From positions 1 through 21,187 of the forward strand of contig URDR01000053.1 of the NCBI GenBank assembly GCA_900546645.1: a DNA stretch of 21,187 nt. The letters are read 5' to 3'. This stretch comes from an uncultured Bacteroides sp. GTDB lineage: Bacteria > Bacteroidota > Bacteroidia > Bacteroidales > Bacteroidaceae. This document shows positions 14,749-21,187 of the stretch, piece after piece. The notes under the pieces are model-generated. The model was given only the letters and a program-made list of their open reading frames with translations. It did no database searches and was not told the origin of the DNA. The translations under genes were made by a program, and so were the position numbers. Positions within the stretch are counted from its first letter, which is position 1. Each line of letters opens with the position of its first letter.

Positions 14749-15789
14749 ATGGCACAGAATAACTTGTTGAGCGAGCAGTTCAGTTATATTGGGGCAAGCA
14801 AGACACCTACTCATTTGCATCTTTGCACTTATAATGCAGGGAAGGCAGACTTTTATTCGGCAAAGAGTATGGATGAATTAGTGCCTCATTTAGATGAGGA
14901 GTGCATTAACTGGGTACAAGTTCACGGGCTGCAGAATGCAGGTATGGTGGAGCAGGTATGCCGTTATTTCGGCATAGATTTTCTGACCACGCAAGACATC
15001 TTAAACTCCAAGCATTTGACTAAGATTGAAGAACATGAGGCTTACAATGTGATTATTTTAAAGCAGCTTGTTCCCGATGGAGCAAACAGCTATTCTCCTC
15101 AGCAGTTTTGTATCATCCAAGGCAAGCATTTTGTCTTGACGTTTCTTGAACGCGAAACCGACTTTCTGAATGAAATTCACGGGGCAATAAAAAATAATGT
15201 TTTGAAGGTGCGCAACCGGCAGTCTGATTTTTTGCTTAGTGTGATACTCAACAGTGTAATGGTAAGCTTTATATCTATCTTATCGAAGCAGGAAGATGAA
15301 TTGGAAGACTTGGAAGAAGCGCTTCTTTCGCAAGAGAAATTGGTCGGCTCAAGTTTGGAGGAGATACAGCCTTACCGGCGCAATGTGCGGTTGATAAAAA
15401 AGAGCATAATTCCCTTGAAGGAACAGTTTAACAAGCTGTTTCATATGGATAATGTGTTGCTGCATGAAGAAAACCGTCCGTTTTTCAGTGATGTGAATGA
15501 CCACCTTCAGTTTGTCTTGCAGACACTCGACGGCTGTCGGGATATGATTGTGGCACTGGTAGATCTTTATTTGTCGAATAATGACCAGCGGATGAACAAT
15601 ATCATGAAACAGCTGACGGTAGTTTCCACCATTTTCATCCCACTGACTTTTCTGGCAGGCATTTGGGGCATGAATTTTCAGTGGATGCCCGAGTTGACAT
15701 GGAAACACGGTTATCTTTTTGCATGGATATTGATGTTGGTACTCGGGCTGGGGGCTTATGTGTATTTTAAACGTAAGAAATGGTATTAA
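14749..15789 (+). CDS. corA: CorA-family magnesium/divalent-metal channel
   Basis: 346 residues. The long N-terminal cytoplasmic part is alpha/beta followed by a coiled helical stalk (about 170-285, rich in Q/E/L). Two membrane helices sit at the C-terminus, with the signature GMN in FLAGIWGMNFQWMPEL at the end of the first helix and a basic YFKRKKWY tail after the second. CorA pentamers admit Mg2+ and sometimes Co2+ or Ni2+. The acidic E-L-T-W-K-H-G loop after GMN fits the periplasmic mouth of the pore. It is the first gene of a two-gene unit with nth 12 bases behind; the pairing has no obvious functional logic. Confidence 0.93.
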   Translation: MAQNNLLSEQFSYIGASKTPTHLHLCTYNAGKADFYSAKSMDELVPHLDEECINWVQVHGLQNAGMVEQVCRYFGIDFLTTQDILNSKHLTKIEEHEAYNVIILKQLVPDGANSYSPQQFCIIQGKHFVLTFLERETDFLNEIHGAIKNNVLKVRNRQSDFLLSVILNSVMVSFISILSKQEDELEDLEEALLSQEKLVGSSLEEIQPYRRNVRLIKKSIIPLKEQFNKLFHMDNVLLHEENRPFFSDVNDHLQFVLQTLDGCRDMIVALVDLYLSNNDQRMNNIMKQLTVVSTIFIPLTFLAGIWGMNFQWMPELTWKHGYLFAWILMLVLGLGAYVYFKRKKWY

Positions 15790-15801
15790 TAGAAAAGAAC
15801 G

Positions 15802-16452
15802 ATGAAAAAGCGAGATTTATATGCCAAGGTGATTGAATATTTTCAAGAGGCAATGCCGGTAGCTGAAACCGAACTTCATTACGAGAATTCATATCAGTTG
15901 CTGGTGGCTGTTATTTTAAGTGCCCAGTGCACCGATAAGCGGGTCAATATGGTGACTCCGGCTTTATTCGAGGCTTTTCCGACTCCCGAAATTCTGGCGT
16001 CAGCTGCGCCTGAGGTGGTCTTTGAATATATTCGGAGTGTAAGCTATCCTAATAACAAGGCTCGTCATTTGGTGGGTATGGCAAAAATGCTGGTAAGTGA
16101 TTTTCAGAGTGAAGTGCCCGATACGTTAGAGCAGTTGGTAAAGCTTCCCGGGGTGGGGCGTAAAACAGCGAATGTTATTCAGAGCGTGGTGTTTAACAAG
16201 GCGGCTATGGCGGTTGATACACATGTGTTCCGGGTGAGTCATCGCATCGGTCTGGTGCCGTCTACTTGCAAGACCCCCTTGGCTACTGAAAAGTATTTGG
16301 TGAAATATATTCCTGAAAGTCAGGTAGCCAAGGCACATCATTGGCTGATTCTTCACGGGCGATATGTCTGTACAGCCCGCTCACCTAAATGTGCCGAGTG
16401 TGGCTTAAACGGGTTATGTAAAGAGTCGCTAAAGGTTGAACTCCACAGGTAA
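15802..16452 (+). CDS. nth: Endonuclease III (DNA glycosylase/AP lyase)
   Basis: 216 residues, the usual length (E. coli 211). It removes oxidised pyrimidines and cuts the abasic site in base-excision repair. The helix-hairpin-helix has LPGVGRKTANV with catalytic Lys121, and AVDTHVFRVSHRIGL carries catalytic Asp139. The [4Fe-4S] cluster loop is complete, C-x6-C-x2-C-x5-C at C190, C197, C200 and C206. It starts 12 bases after corA stops, so both are on one mRNA, which ends at the terminator at 16511. All key residues are present. Confidence 0.97.
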   Translation: MKKRDLYAKVIEYFQEAMPVAETELHYENSYQLLVAVILSAQCTDKRVNMVTPALFEAFPTPEILASAAPEVVFEYIRSVSYPNNKARHLVGMAKMLVSDFQSEVPDTLEQLVKLPGVGRKTANVIQSVVFNKAAMAVDTHVFRVSHRIGLVPSTCKTPLATEKYLVKYIPESQVAKAHHWLILHGRYVCTARSPKCAECGLNGLCKESLKVELHR

Positions 16453-16471
16453 ACTGAAGGTCTGGAATACG

Positions 16472-16541
16472 CTTAGGCGTTTCACGAAAAATGTCTTGGC
16501 GTTTAAATGGAAACGACCTTGCGTTTTTCACGAAGCGCAAG
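16472..16541 (+). repeat. Three tandem 23-bp imperfect repeats after nth
   Basis: Units 16472-16494, 16495-16517 and 16518-16541 each begin CTT(A/G), then a (G)GCGTTT core and a GAA(A/G) word: CTTAGGCGTTTCACGAAAAA..., CTTGGCGTTTAAATGGAAAC... and CTTGCGTTTTTCACGAAGCG.... Units 1 and 2 are 23 bases and unit 3 is 24. The last unit is itself palindromic and forms the head of the terminator. Confidence 0.65.
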
Positions 16542-16553
16542 GTCGTTTTTTTT
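16511..16553 (+). terminator. Intrinsic terminator of corA-nth, shared with the convergent araC-type gene
   Basis: A 13-bp perfect stem, AAACGACCTTGCG (16511-16523) with CGCAAGGTCGTTT (16536-16548), extendable by three inner pairs, followed by a run of T to 16553. On the minus strand the stem ends in TTT, so it may also stop the AraC-type gene, whose stop codon (16552-16554) overlaps the T-run. Confidence 0.92.
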
Positions 16554-17409
16554 AGTGTGTGTTTCTATATTGTTTAGGCGACATTCCCGTATATCGTTTA
16601 AAGTACTTTCCAAAGAAAGAAATGTCCGGAAAGTTCAGGGAGTAAGCGATTTCCTGAATCGTCATTTCTGTGGATCGCAATTTGGCTTGTGCGTCATGGA
16701 TGATGAATGAGGAAATGATGTCGGTTAGAGTTTTTCCTGTTATTTTTTTTATGGTAGTACTCAAGTGCTGTGGAGAAAGGTGCATCTTCTCAGCATAAAA
16801 AGAAACGTTTCGTTCTGTTTTGTAATATTGGATAACGATGCGCACCAGTTCTTTTACTATTTCTTGGTTGCGGTTATACCGGGCTGGTTCAAGATTCGGC
16901 TTTTGTTTATAAATATATCCCAGATTCAGGATAAGCATGCTGTATGCCAGACTCATCTGGGTTTCACTCATGAATCCGTTTCCGTATCTCAATGACTTGA
17001 TTTGCAACATAAATGTGTTGTAGAAGATTTCTGCCATCGGCGGTTCCAGTTTCAATACCGGTTTTTCGAATATATACGGAGTATATTCAATGGTGTGTGA
17101 AAACAGACGGGAACTTCGGATGAGCTTTTGTGAGAATCCTACAAAAATGAAGCGGCAGTCCGGGCTTTGTTCGGTGAGTTGGACGTAAAGGTCGGGGAAA
17201 ATAATCGCAATCGAATTGGCCTTCATCTGATACTGGGTAAGATGAATGGTCAGTGTACAGGTACCTCTGACGCACAACAAGAAAATGCATCCCGGAGAGG
17301 GTATGGGAAACTTGAATAGCTGCTTGAATTTACCATACAGGTCTATTCCGGCCATCATGTCGGCTCCTGCGGGAATTAGATCTGACTTTTCAAGTTTTTT
17401 CATGGGCAT
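16552..17409 (-). CDS. AraC-family transcriptional regulator
   Basis: 285 residues from the ATG at 17409; a second in-frame ATG at 17403 is possible. The longer frame from 17442 starts in the -7 element with TTG and is rejected. The N-terminal two thirds form a probable cupin-like ligand domain with beta-rich stretches (I-F-L-L-C-V-R-G-T-C-T-L-T-I-H, N-S-I-A-I-I-F-P-D-L). The C-terminal about 100 residues form the double helix-turn-helix: FYAEKMHLSPQHLSTTIKK, then the second helix pair ending in the family signature with IQEIAYSLNFPDISFFGKYF and K-R-Y-T-G-M-S-P-K-Q-Y-R. The ligand is unknown. The gene is divergent from a sugar symporter, which is a plausible target. Confidence 0.9.
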   Translation of the reverse strand: MPMKKLEKSDLIPAGADMMAGIDLYGKFKQLFKFPIPSPGCIFLLCVRGTCTLTIHLTQYQMKANSIAIIFPDLYVQLTEQSPDCRFIFVGFSQKLIRSSRLFSHTIEYTPYIFEKPVLKLEPPMAEIFYNTFMLQIKSLRYGNGFMSETQMSLAYSMLILNLGYIYKQKPNLEPARYNRNQEIVKELVRIVIQYYKTERNVSFYAEKMHLSPQHLSTTIKKITGKTLTDIISSFIIHDAQAKLRSTEMTIQEIAYSLNFPDISFFGKYFKRYTGMSPKQYRNTH

Positions 17410-17777
17410 GCTTTGTCTCTTTTTTTTGATTACGGAAGGCAAATATAGTGTATTTGTTTTTATATTCCAAACATTGAATTGTTTGTTTTTTTTGTTGCCT
17501 TTCAGGGGATAAGTCAGATGTGATATCCTTGTAAAAGAACTTGATTCCTATATCCGGGAGGAGGAATTGCCGAATGCCGGACGGGGTGTTGACGGTAGGC
17601 GGTGGTGATGGAAAACCGGTGTATGCCGGTGGGGTTCAGAAGAACAGGCAGGGAAATAAAAAAGTGGCTTCCGTAGAGAAATCTTTGCTATTATGTGAAA
17701 AAGACTTAAGAAAAAATACGGCATATGATTGTATTTTGTATTTTCGTTGTCAGTACGAAAACTATAAGTTTAATATA
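17410..17777. promoter_or_regulatory. Divergent araC-type/xylE intergenic region
   Basis: No gene seen. The araC-side promoter is at 17440-17471. On the symporter side there is no perfect TAnnTTTG: AATCTTTG (17680-17687) has one mismatch and TATTTTG (17732-17738) is one base short. A perfect 7-bp inverted repeat, TTTTCGT (17741-17747) and ACGAAAA (17755-17761), lies 16 bases before the symporter ATG and could be an operator or a leader hairpin. The weak promoter is what an activator-dependent gene would show. Confidence 0.5.
17440..17471 (-). promoter_or_regulatory. Promoter of the AraC-type regulator
   Basis: Minus strand: TTTG (17471-17468), a 20-base spacer, and TATATTTG (17447-17440). 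The ATG at 17409 is 30 bases downstream. The match excludes the longer reading frame that would start at 17442. Confidence 0.72.
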
Positions 17778-19148
17778 ATGAAAACCACTAATTTGTATCT
17801 TGTAAGTTTGGTATTCGTTGCCATTTTGGGCGGTCTGTTGTTTGGGTATGACACCGCAGTAATTTCGGGAGCCGAACAGGCTTTGCAGAAACATTTGGGA
17901 CTTAATTCTTTTTGGCATGGTGTAACCGCCTCCAGTGCCTTGGTAGGATGTGTGGTAGGTGGAGCCATATCGGGAATATGCGCTTCCCGTTTAGGGCGGC
18001 GCAACTCGCTCCGGCTGGCAGCTGCCTTGTTCTTTGTTTCGGCCTTAGGTTCTTATTATCCTGAGTTTTTATTCTTCGAAAAAGGAGATACTTCATTTTC
18101 ACTGATACTTACATTTAATCTGTATCGTATTATTGGTGGGGTGGGAGTCGGCTTGGCTTCGGCAGTCTGCCCGATGTATATTGCTGAAATAGCTCCTTCT
18201 GAAATCCGCGGGAAATTAGTATCCTGTAACCAGTTTGCCATTATCTTCGGAATGCTGGTGGTTTATTTTGTAAATTACCTGATAAAAGACGGTATGCCGG
18301 CAGAAACGCTGGTATCCGATGGCTGGCGCTATATGTTCGTATCCGAAGCCGTTCCGGCTGCTTTGTTTGGCATTTTGCTGTTCTTTGTGCCCAAGACCCC
18401 CCGTTACCTGGTGATGGAAGGAAATGACGAGAAGGCCATGAACGTATTGGAGCGTATCAACGGAAAAGAAAAGGCTGTGCAGATTTTGGCAGACATAAAG
18501 GCGGTAACTGGTGAAAAAACGGAAAAGCTGTTCGCCTATGGTGTTGCCGTTATAGTAATCGGTATCCTTCTTTCCGTGTTCCAGCAAGCCATTGGCATCA
18601 ACGCCGTATTATATTATGCCCCACGTATTTTCGAAAAGATTGGGGGCGGAGGCGATGGCATGATGCAGACCGTCATTATGGGTGTTGTCAATATTATATT
18701 TACTTTGGTTGCCATTTTTACGGTTGAGAAAATCGGAAGAAAACCTCTTTTGATAATCGGCTCGTTAGGCATGGCATTCGGTGCATTGGGAACAGCTGCC
18801 TGCGATGAACTTCAGGCAGGAGGCATGATTGCGGTACTGTGTATCATTGTTTACGCTGCATCGTTCATGATGTCATGGGGACCTATATGCTGGGTATTGA
18901 TTTCAGAGATATTCCCGAACACCATTCGTGGAAAAGCTGTTGCCATAGCCGTTGCTTTCCAGTGGATATTCAACTATTTGGTTTCATCTACCTTCCCGGT
19001 GATGTATGAATTCAGTCCGTTCTTTGCCTATTCCATTTATGGCGTTATCTGTTTGGCGGCAGCCGTGTTTGTATGGAAATGGGTTCCTGAAACCAAAGGC
19101 AAGACTTTGGAAGAAATGAATCAGCTTTGGTTGAATCGCAAAAAATAA
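17778..19148 (+). CDS. xylE: Sugar porter family MFS symporter, XylE-like (D-xylose/H+)
   Basis: 456 residues from MKTTNLYLVSLVFVAILGGL. The open frame extends 79 codons further upstream, but that part is unlike any transporter and covers the promoter region. It has twelve membrane helices. Sugar-porter signatures in order: GGLLFGYDTAVISGA (helix 1), S-R-L-G-R-R-N (loop 2-3), YRIIGGVGVGLAS...MYIAEIAPSEIRGKLV (helices 4-5), V-P-K-T-P-R-Y-L, the sugar-binding FQQAIGINAVLYYAPRIF (Gln269, Gln270, Asn275), V-E-K-I-G-R-K-P, M-S-W-G-P-I-C-W-V-L-I-S-E-I-F-P and PETKGKTLEEM. The W-G-P-x-C-W block and QQ-x-x-G-I-N are as in E. coli XylE. Xylose is the likely substrate, but glucose or arabinose are possible; no catabolic gene is adjacent. 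Confidence 0.88.
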   Translation: MKTTNLYLVSLVFVAILGGLLFGYDTAVISGAEQALQKHLGLNSFWHGVTASSALVGCVVGGAISGICASRLGRRNSLRLAAALFFVSALGSYYPEFLFFEKGDTSFSLILTFNLYRIIGGVGVGLASAVCPMYIAEIAPSEIRGKLVSCNQFAIIFGMLVVYFVNYLIKDGMPAETLVSDGWRYMFVSEAVPAALFGILLFFVPKTPRYLVMEGNDEKAMNVLERINGKEKAVQILADIKAVTGEKTEKLFAYGVAVIVIGILLSVFQQAIGINAVLYYAPRIFEKIGGGGDGMMQTVIMGVVNIIFTLVAIFTVEKIGRKPLLIIGSLGMAFGALGTAACDELQAGGMIAVLCIIVYAASFMMSWGPICWVLISEIFPNTIRGKAVAIAVAFQWIFNYLVSSTFPVMYEFSPFFAYSIYGVICLAAAVFVWKWVPETKGKTLEEMNQLWLNRKK

Positions 19149-19235
19149 AATGCATATTTAAACAGGTTTAAGAAAGATTCTTTCAAAAATTACAGAAAGT
19201 TTTCTTCGGGAGTATGTAGTTTTTATGAAAATGCT

Positions 19236-19243
19236 TATATTTG
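19236..19243 (+). promoter_or_regulatory. Promoter -7 element upstream of the carA leader
   Basis: TATATTTG, an exact TAnnTTTG match. Transcription would start near 19250. No clear -33 element. It is the only consensus -7 element between xylE and carA. Confidence 0.6.
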
Positions 19244-19279
19244 CATCCCGAATTGTGAAGTGCCATAATTGGGAAAGAA

Positions 19280-19324
19280 ATGTATAGTTTACAAAAAGAA
19301 AAAAAGACATACGATATAGTATAA
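19280..19324 (+). CDS. Possible 14-codon leader peptide upstream of the carA terminator
   Basis: ATG at 19280 after GGGAAAGAA, a passable ribosome site, encoding MYSLQKEKKTYDIV and a TAA at 19322-19324. The stop overlaps the first bases of the terminator stem (19323), so a ribosome reaching the end would cover the 5' arm. The middle is a purine tract (CAA AAA GAA AAA AAG). There are no arginine codons, so it is not a classical arginine-starvation leader. Short frames arise by chance; the support is its position alone. Confidence 0.35.
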   Translation: MYSLQKEKKTYDIV

Positions 19325-19364
19325 ACACCCGGAATTGCTTTTCGGCAAATCCGGGTGTTTTTTA
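19323..19364 (+). terminator. Intrinsic terminator between xylE and carA
   Basis: An 11-bp perfect stem, AAACACCCGGA (19323-19333) with TCCGGGTGTTT (19350-19360), an inner TTGC/GCAA stem, and T to 19363. It lies 174 bases after xylE and beyond a separate promoter, so it may end xylE transcripts, the small RNA, or both. Confidence 0.92.
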
Positions 19365-19494
19365 TAATGTAGAGTCTGGAACTTTTCATGTGTCCGGTCT
19401 AATCCCAGAAAAAGAGAAGCCTTTGCAGTTCAAGACAGACTGACTGAGAATACGAGACTATTTAATAAAACAATATTAGGGTATATATAAGGTA

Positions 19495-20571
19495 ATGAGA
19501 AATGTAACGTTAATCCTTGACGACGGGAGCCGTTTCCATGGCAAGTCGTTCGGTTATGAGAAACCGGTGGCAGGTGAAGTTGTGTTTAACACTGCGATGA
19601 CCGGTTATCCGGAAAGTTTGACCGATCCTTCGTATGCAGGTCAGCTCATGACGCTGACTTATCCATTGGTTGGTAATTATGGTGTTCCCCCATTTACTAT
19701 GGAAGAAAACGGAGTTCCTACTTTCATGGAAAGTGAAAAAATCCACGCTGAGGCTATTATTGTCAGCGATTACAGCGAGCAATACAGCCATTGGAATGCA
19801 GTGGAAAGCTTGGCCGACTGGCTGAAGCGTGAACAGGTTCCGGGCATTACAGGCATTGATACGCGTGAACTGACCAAAGTGCTTCGTGAACACGGAGTGA
19901 TGATGGGTAAGATTGTATTTGATGATGAGCCCGATCATATTCCGGAAGCTGCTTATGCCGGAGTGAATTATGTGGATAAGGTTTCCTGCAAGGAAGTGAT
20001 TCGTTACAATGAAGGCGAAGGAAAGAAAAAGGTAGTGCTGGTGGATTGTGGTGTGAAATCGAACATCATCCGCTGTCTGCTGAAGCGAGATGTGGAAATC
20101 ATCCGCGTTCCTTGGAATTACGATTTCAATTCACTTTCATTCGACGGTCTGTTTATTTCGAATGGTCCAGGCGACCCTGATACTTGTGATGCAGCCGTGC
20201 AAAACATCCGTAAGGCAATGCAGAACGAGCAACTTCCTATTTTTGGTATCTGTATGGGTAACCAGTTGATTTCTAAGGCAGGTGGTGCAAAGATATATAA
20301 GTTGAAATACGGACACCGAAGTCATAACCAGCCGGTGCGTATGGTGGGAACAGAACGCTGCTTCATTACCTCGCAGAATCACGGTTATGCGGTAGATAAC
20401 AATACGTTGGGAGCCGATTGGGAACCTTTGTTCATCAATATGAATGATGGTTCGAATGAAGGTATCCGCCATAAAAATAACCCTTGGTTTTCTGCACAGT
20501 TTCATCCGGAAGCTGCCAGCGGACCTACCGATACCGAATTCTTGTTTGATGAGTTCGTGAAATTACTTTAA
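19495..20571 (+). CDS. carA: Carbamoyl-phosphate synthetase, glutamine-hydrolysing small subunit
   Basis: 358 residues. It hydrolyses glutamine and passes ammonia to CarB for carbamoyl phosphate, the start of pyrimidine and arginine synthesis. The N-terminal CPSase domain has L-x-D-G-S-x-F-x-G and AGEVVFNTAMTGYPESLTDPSY. The class I glutamine amidotransferase domain has LFISNGPGDP, nucleophile Cys253 in FGICMGNQL, TSQNHGYAVD, and His337 and Glu339 in QFHPEAA. Asn256 replaces the His usual in G-I-C-L-G-H-Q. Wording such as SHWNAVESLADWL, RCLLKRDVEIIRVPWNYD, and the MNDGSNEGIRH/PWFSAQFHPE segment is closer to eukaryotic CAD than to E. coli CarA. It begins after GGTA and no clear Shine-Dalgarno. 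carB starts 58 bases later. Confidence 0.96.
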   Translation: MRNVTLILDDGSRFHGKSFGYEKPVAGEVVFNTAMTGYPESLTDPSYAGQLMTLTYPLVGNYGVPPFTMEENGVPTFMESEKIHAEAIIVSDYSEQYSHWNAVESLADWLKREQVPGITGIDTRELTKVLREHGVMMGKIVFDDEPDHIPEAAYAGVNYVDKVSCKEVIRYNEGEGKKKVVLVDCGVKSNIIRCLLKRDVEIIRVPWNYDFNSLSFDGLFISNGPGDPDTCDAAVQNIRKAMQNEQLPIFGICMGNQLISKAGGAKIYKLKYGHRSHNQPVRMVGTERCFITSQNHGYAVDNNTLGADWEPLFINMNDGSNEGIRHKNNPWFSAQFHPEAASGPTDTEFLFDEFVKLL

Positions 20572-20629
20572 ACGGTATTTTTGCCGCTTGAAAAACTAAA
20601 AAACTCAACAACTTAAAAACTGACATTAC

Positions 20630-21187
20630 ATGAAAGAAAATATAAAGAAAGTATTATTGCTTGGTTCCGGAGCATTGAAAATCGGTGAAGCCGGAGAGTT
20701 TGATTACTCTGGTTCGCAGGCACTGAAAGCCTTGAAGGAAGAAGGTATTGAAACCATCCTCATCAACCCTAACATTGCTACCGTACAGACCTCGGAAGGA
20801 GTGGCAGATAAAATTTACTTCCTGCCTGTAACTCCTTATTTCGTGGAGAAAGTGATTGCAAAGGAACGTCCGGATGGGGTTTTGCTGTCGTTCGGCGGAC
20901 AGACTGCCCTGAACTGTGGAGTAGCTCTTTACAAGGCGGGTGTATTTGAAAAATACAATGCACAGGTGCTCGGAACTCCGGTGCAGGCCATCATGGATAC
21001 AGAAGACCGTGAACTCTTTGTCCAGAAGTTGGATGAAATCAACGTGAAAACCATCAAGAGCGAGGCGGTTGAAACGATTGAAGAAGCTCGCCGCGCTGCC
21101 AAGGAACTGGGCTATCCGGTCATCATCCGTGCTGCTTATGCACTGGGAGGATTGGGCTCCGGTTTCTGCGATAATGAAGAAGAACTG
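20630..21187 (+). CDS. carB: Carbamoyl-phosphate synthetase large subunit, N-terminal fragment (runs off the right edge)
   Basis: 186 codons in frame to the window end, starting MKENIKKVLLLGSGALKIGE. It uses ammonia from CarA, bicarbonate and two ATP. The visible part is the preATP-grasp domain (GEFDYSGSQALKALKEEG, INPNIATVQT, GGQTALNCGV) and the start of the first ATP-grasp domain (EDRELFVQKLDEI, IIRAAYALGGLGSG). Segments L-P-V-T-P-Y-F-V-E-K-V-I and R-A-A-Y-A-L-G-G-L-G-S-G match eukaryotic CPS1/CAD (L-P-I-T-P-x-F-V, R-S-A-Y-A-L-G-G-L-G-S-G) rather than E. coli CarB (E-P-I-H-W, R-P-S-F-T-M-G-G-S-G-G-G). Same operon as carA. Confidence 0.96.
   Translation, partial: MKENIKKVLLLGSGALKIGEAGEFDYSGSQALKALKEEGIETILINPNIATVQTSEGVADKIYFLPVTPYFVEKVIAKERPDGVLLSFGGQTALNCGVALYKAGVFEKYNAQVLGTPVQAIMDTEDRELFVQKLDEINVKTIKSEAVETIEEARRAAKELGYPVIIRAAYALGGLGSGFCDNEEEL

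Larger units (their letters stand above)
19250..19364 (+). ncRNA. Candidate attenuated leader RNA of carAB, or an independent small RNA
   Basis: About 115 bases between a consensus -7 element (19236-19243) and an intrinsic terminator (19323-19364), ending 130 bases before carA. An imperfect early stem CCCGAATT/AATTGGG (near 19247-19273) precedes a short open frame (19280-19324) and a purine-rich stretch. The same signals would fit a stand-alone sRNA or a premature-termination leader for carAB. The start site is inferred from the -7 element. Confidence 0.45.

Noticed and set aside
17541..17777. 79-codon extension upstream of the XylE-like protein
   Set aside because: The sequence is polar, low in family similarity and covers the regulatory region; helix 1 of the sugar porter starts directly after the Met at 17778.
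19400..19494. Separate carA promoter near AGCCTTTG (about 19419)
   Set aside because: Two mismatches to the invariant TA of TAnnTTTG and no -33 element.

Overview
The window looks like a chromosomal, mostly housekeeping stretch from a member of the Bacteroidales, probably Bacteroidaceae (Bacteroides/Phocaeicola-like). The reasons are the promoters, almost all of which carry the Bacteroidota -7 element TAnnTTTG (several with a TTTG/TTG -33 element about 18-20 bases upstream), weak Shine-Dalgarno sites, moderate GC, and proteins typical of that group (FadL-like OmpP1 protein, NADP glutamate dehydrogenase, type I QueF, a DivIC/FtsB protein paired with a small membrane protein). The genus is inference. 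I see no tRNA, rRNA, CRISPR, integrase, transposase or phage gene.

Layout. 1-1716 (minus): the 5' end of pgk and, upstream of it, an OmpP1/FadL outer-membrane protein with a strong terminator between them. 1717-2199: intergenic. 2200-4915 (plus): a MATE efflux pump and ffh (SRP54), each with its own promoter. 5276-9353 (plus): maeB (malic enzyme with phosphotransacetylase-like tail), a 59-residue two-helix membrane protein, and gdhA, a pyruvate/malate and ammonia-assimilation block. 9491-10146 (minus): a divIC/ftsB-like gene overlapping a small four-helix membrane protein gene. 10147-10525: three tandem degenerate copies of an 88-bp repeat. 10526-12382 (plus): dnaX. 12636-14606 (minus): a queuosine operon of precursor transporter, queC and queF. 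14749-16452 (plus): corA-nth operon, divergent from the queuosine operon with overlapping promoters. 16552-17409 (minus): an AraC-family regulator, divergent from a XylE-type sugar/H+ symporter (17778-19148). 19495-end (plus): carA and the start of carB.

How genes work together. YhhQ-type import plus QueC and QueF supply preQ0/preQ1 for tRNA queuosine. MaeB and GdhA both handle NADP(H). CarA and CarB form carbamoyl-phosphate synthetase for pyrimidine and arginine synthesis; their sequences recall eukaryotic CAD/CPS1 more than E. coli CarAB. The AraC regulator may control the sugar symporter.

The most interesting non-coding signal is upstream of carA: a promoter, a 14-codon open reading frame whose stop codon sits at the base of a strong intrinsic terminator, and then carA. 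It could be a leader-peptide attenuator or an sRNA. Other candidates are the 88-bp tandem repeat that carries a -7 element in each unit, a 20-bp perfect inverted repeat between dnaX and queF, and a 23-bp tandem repeat whose last unit forms the nth terminator.
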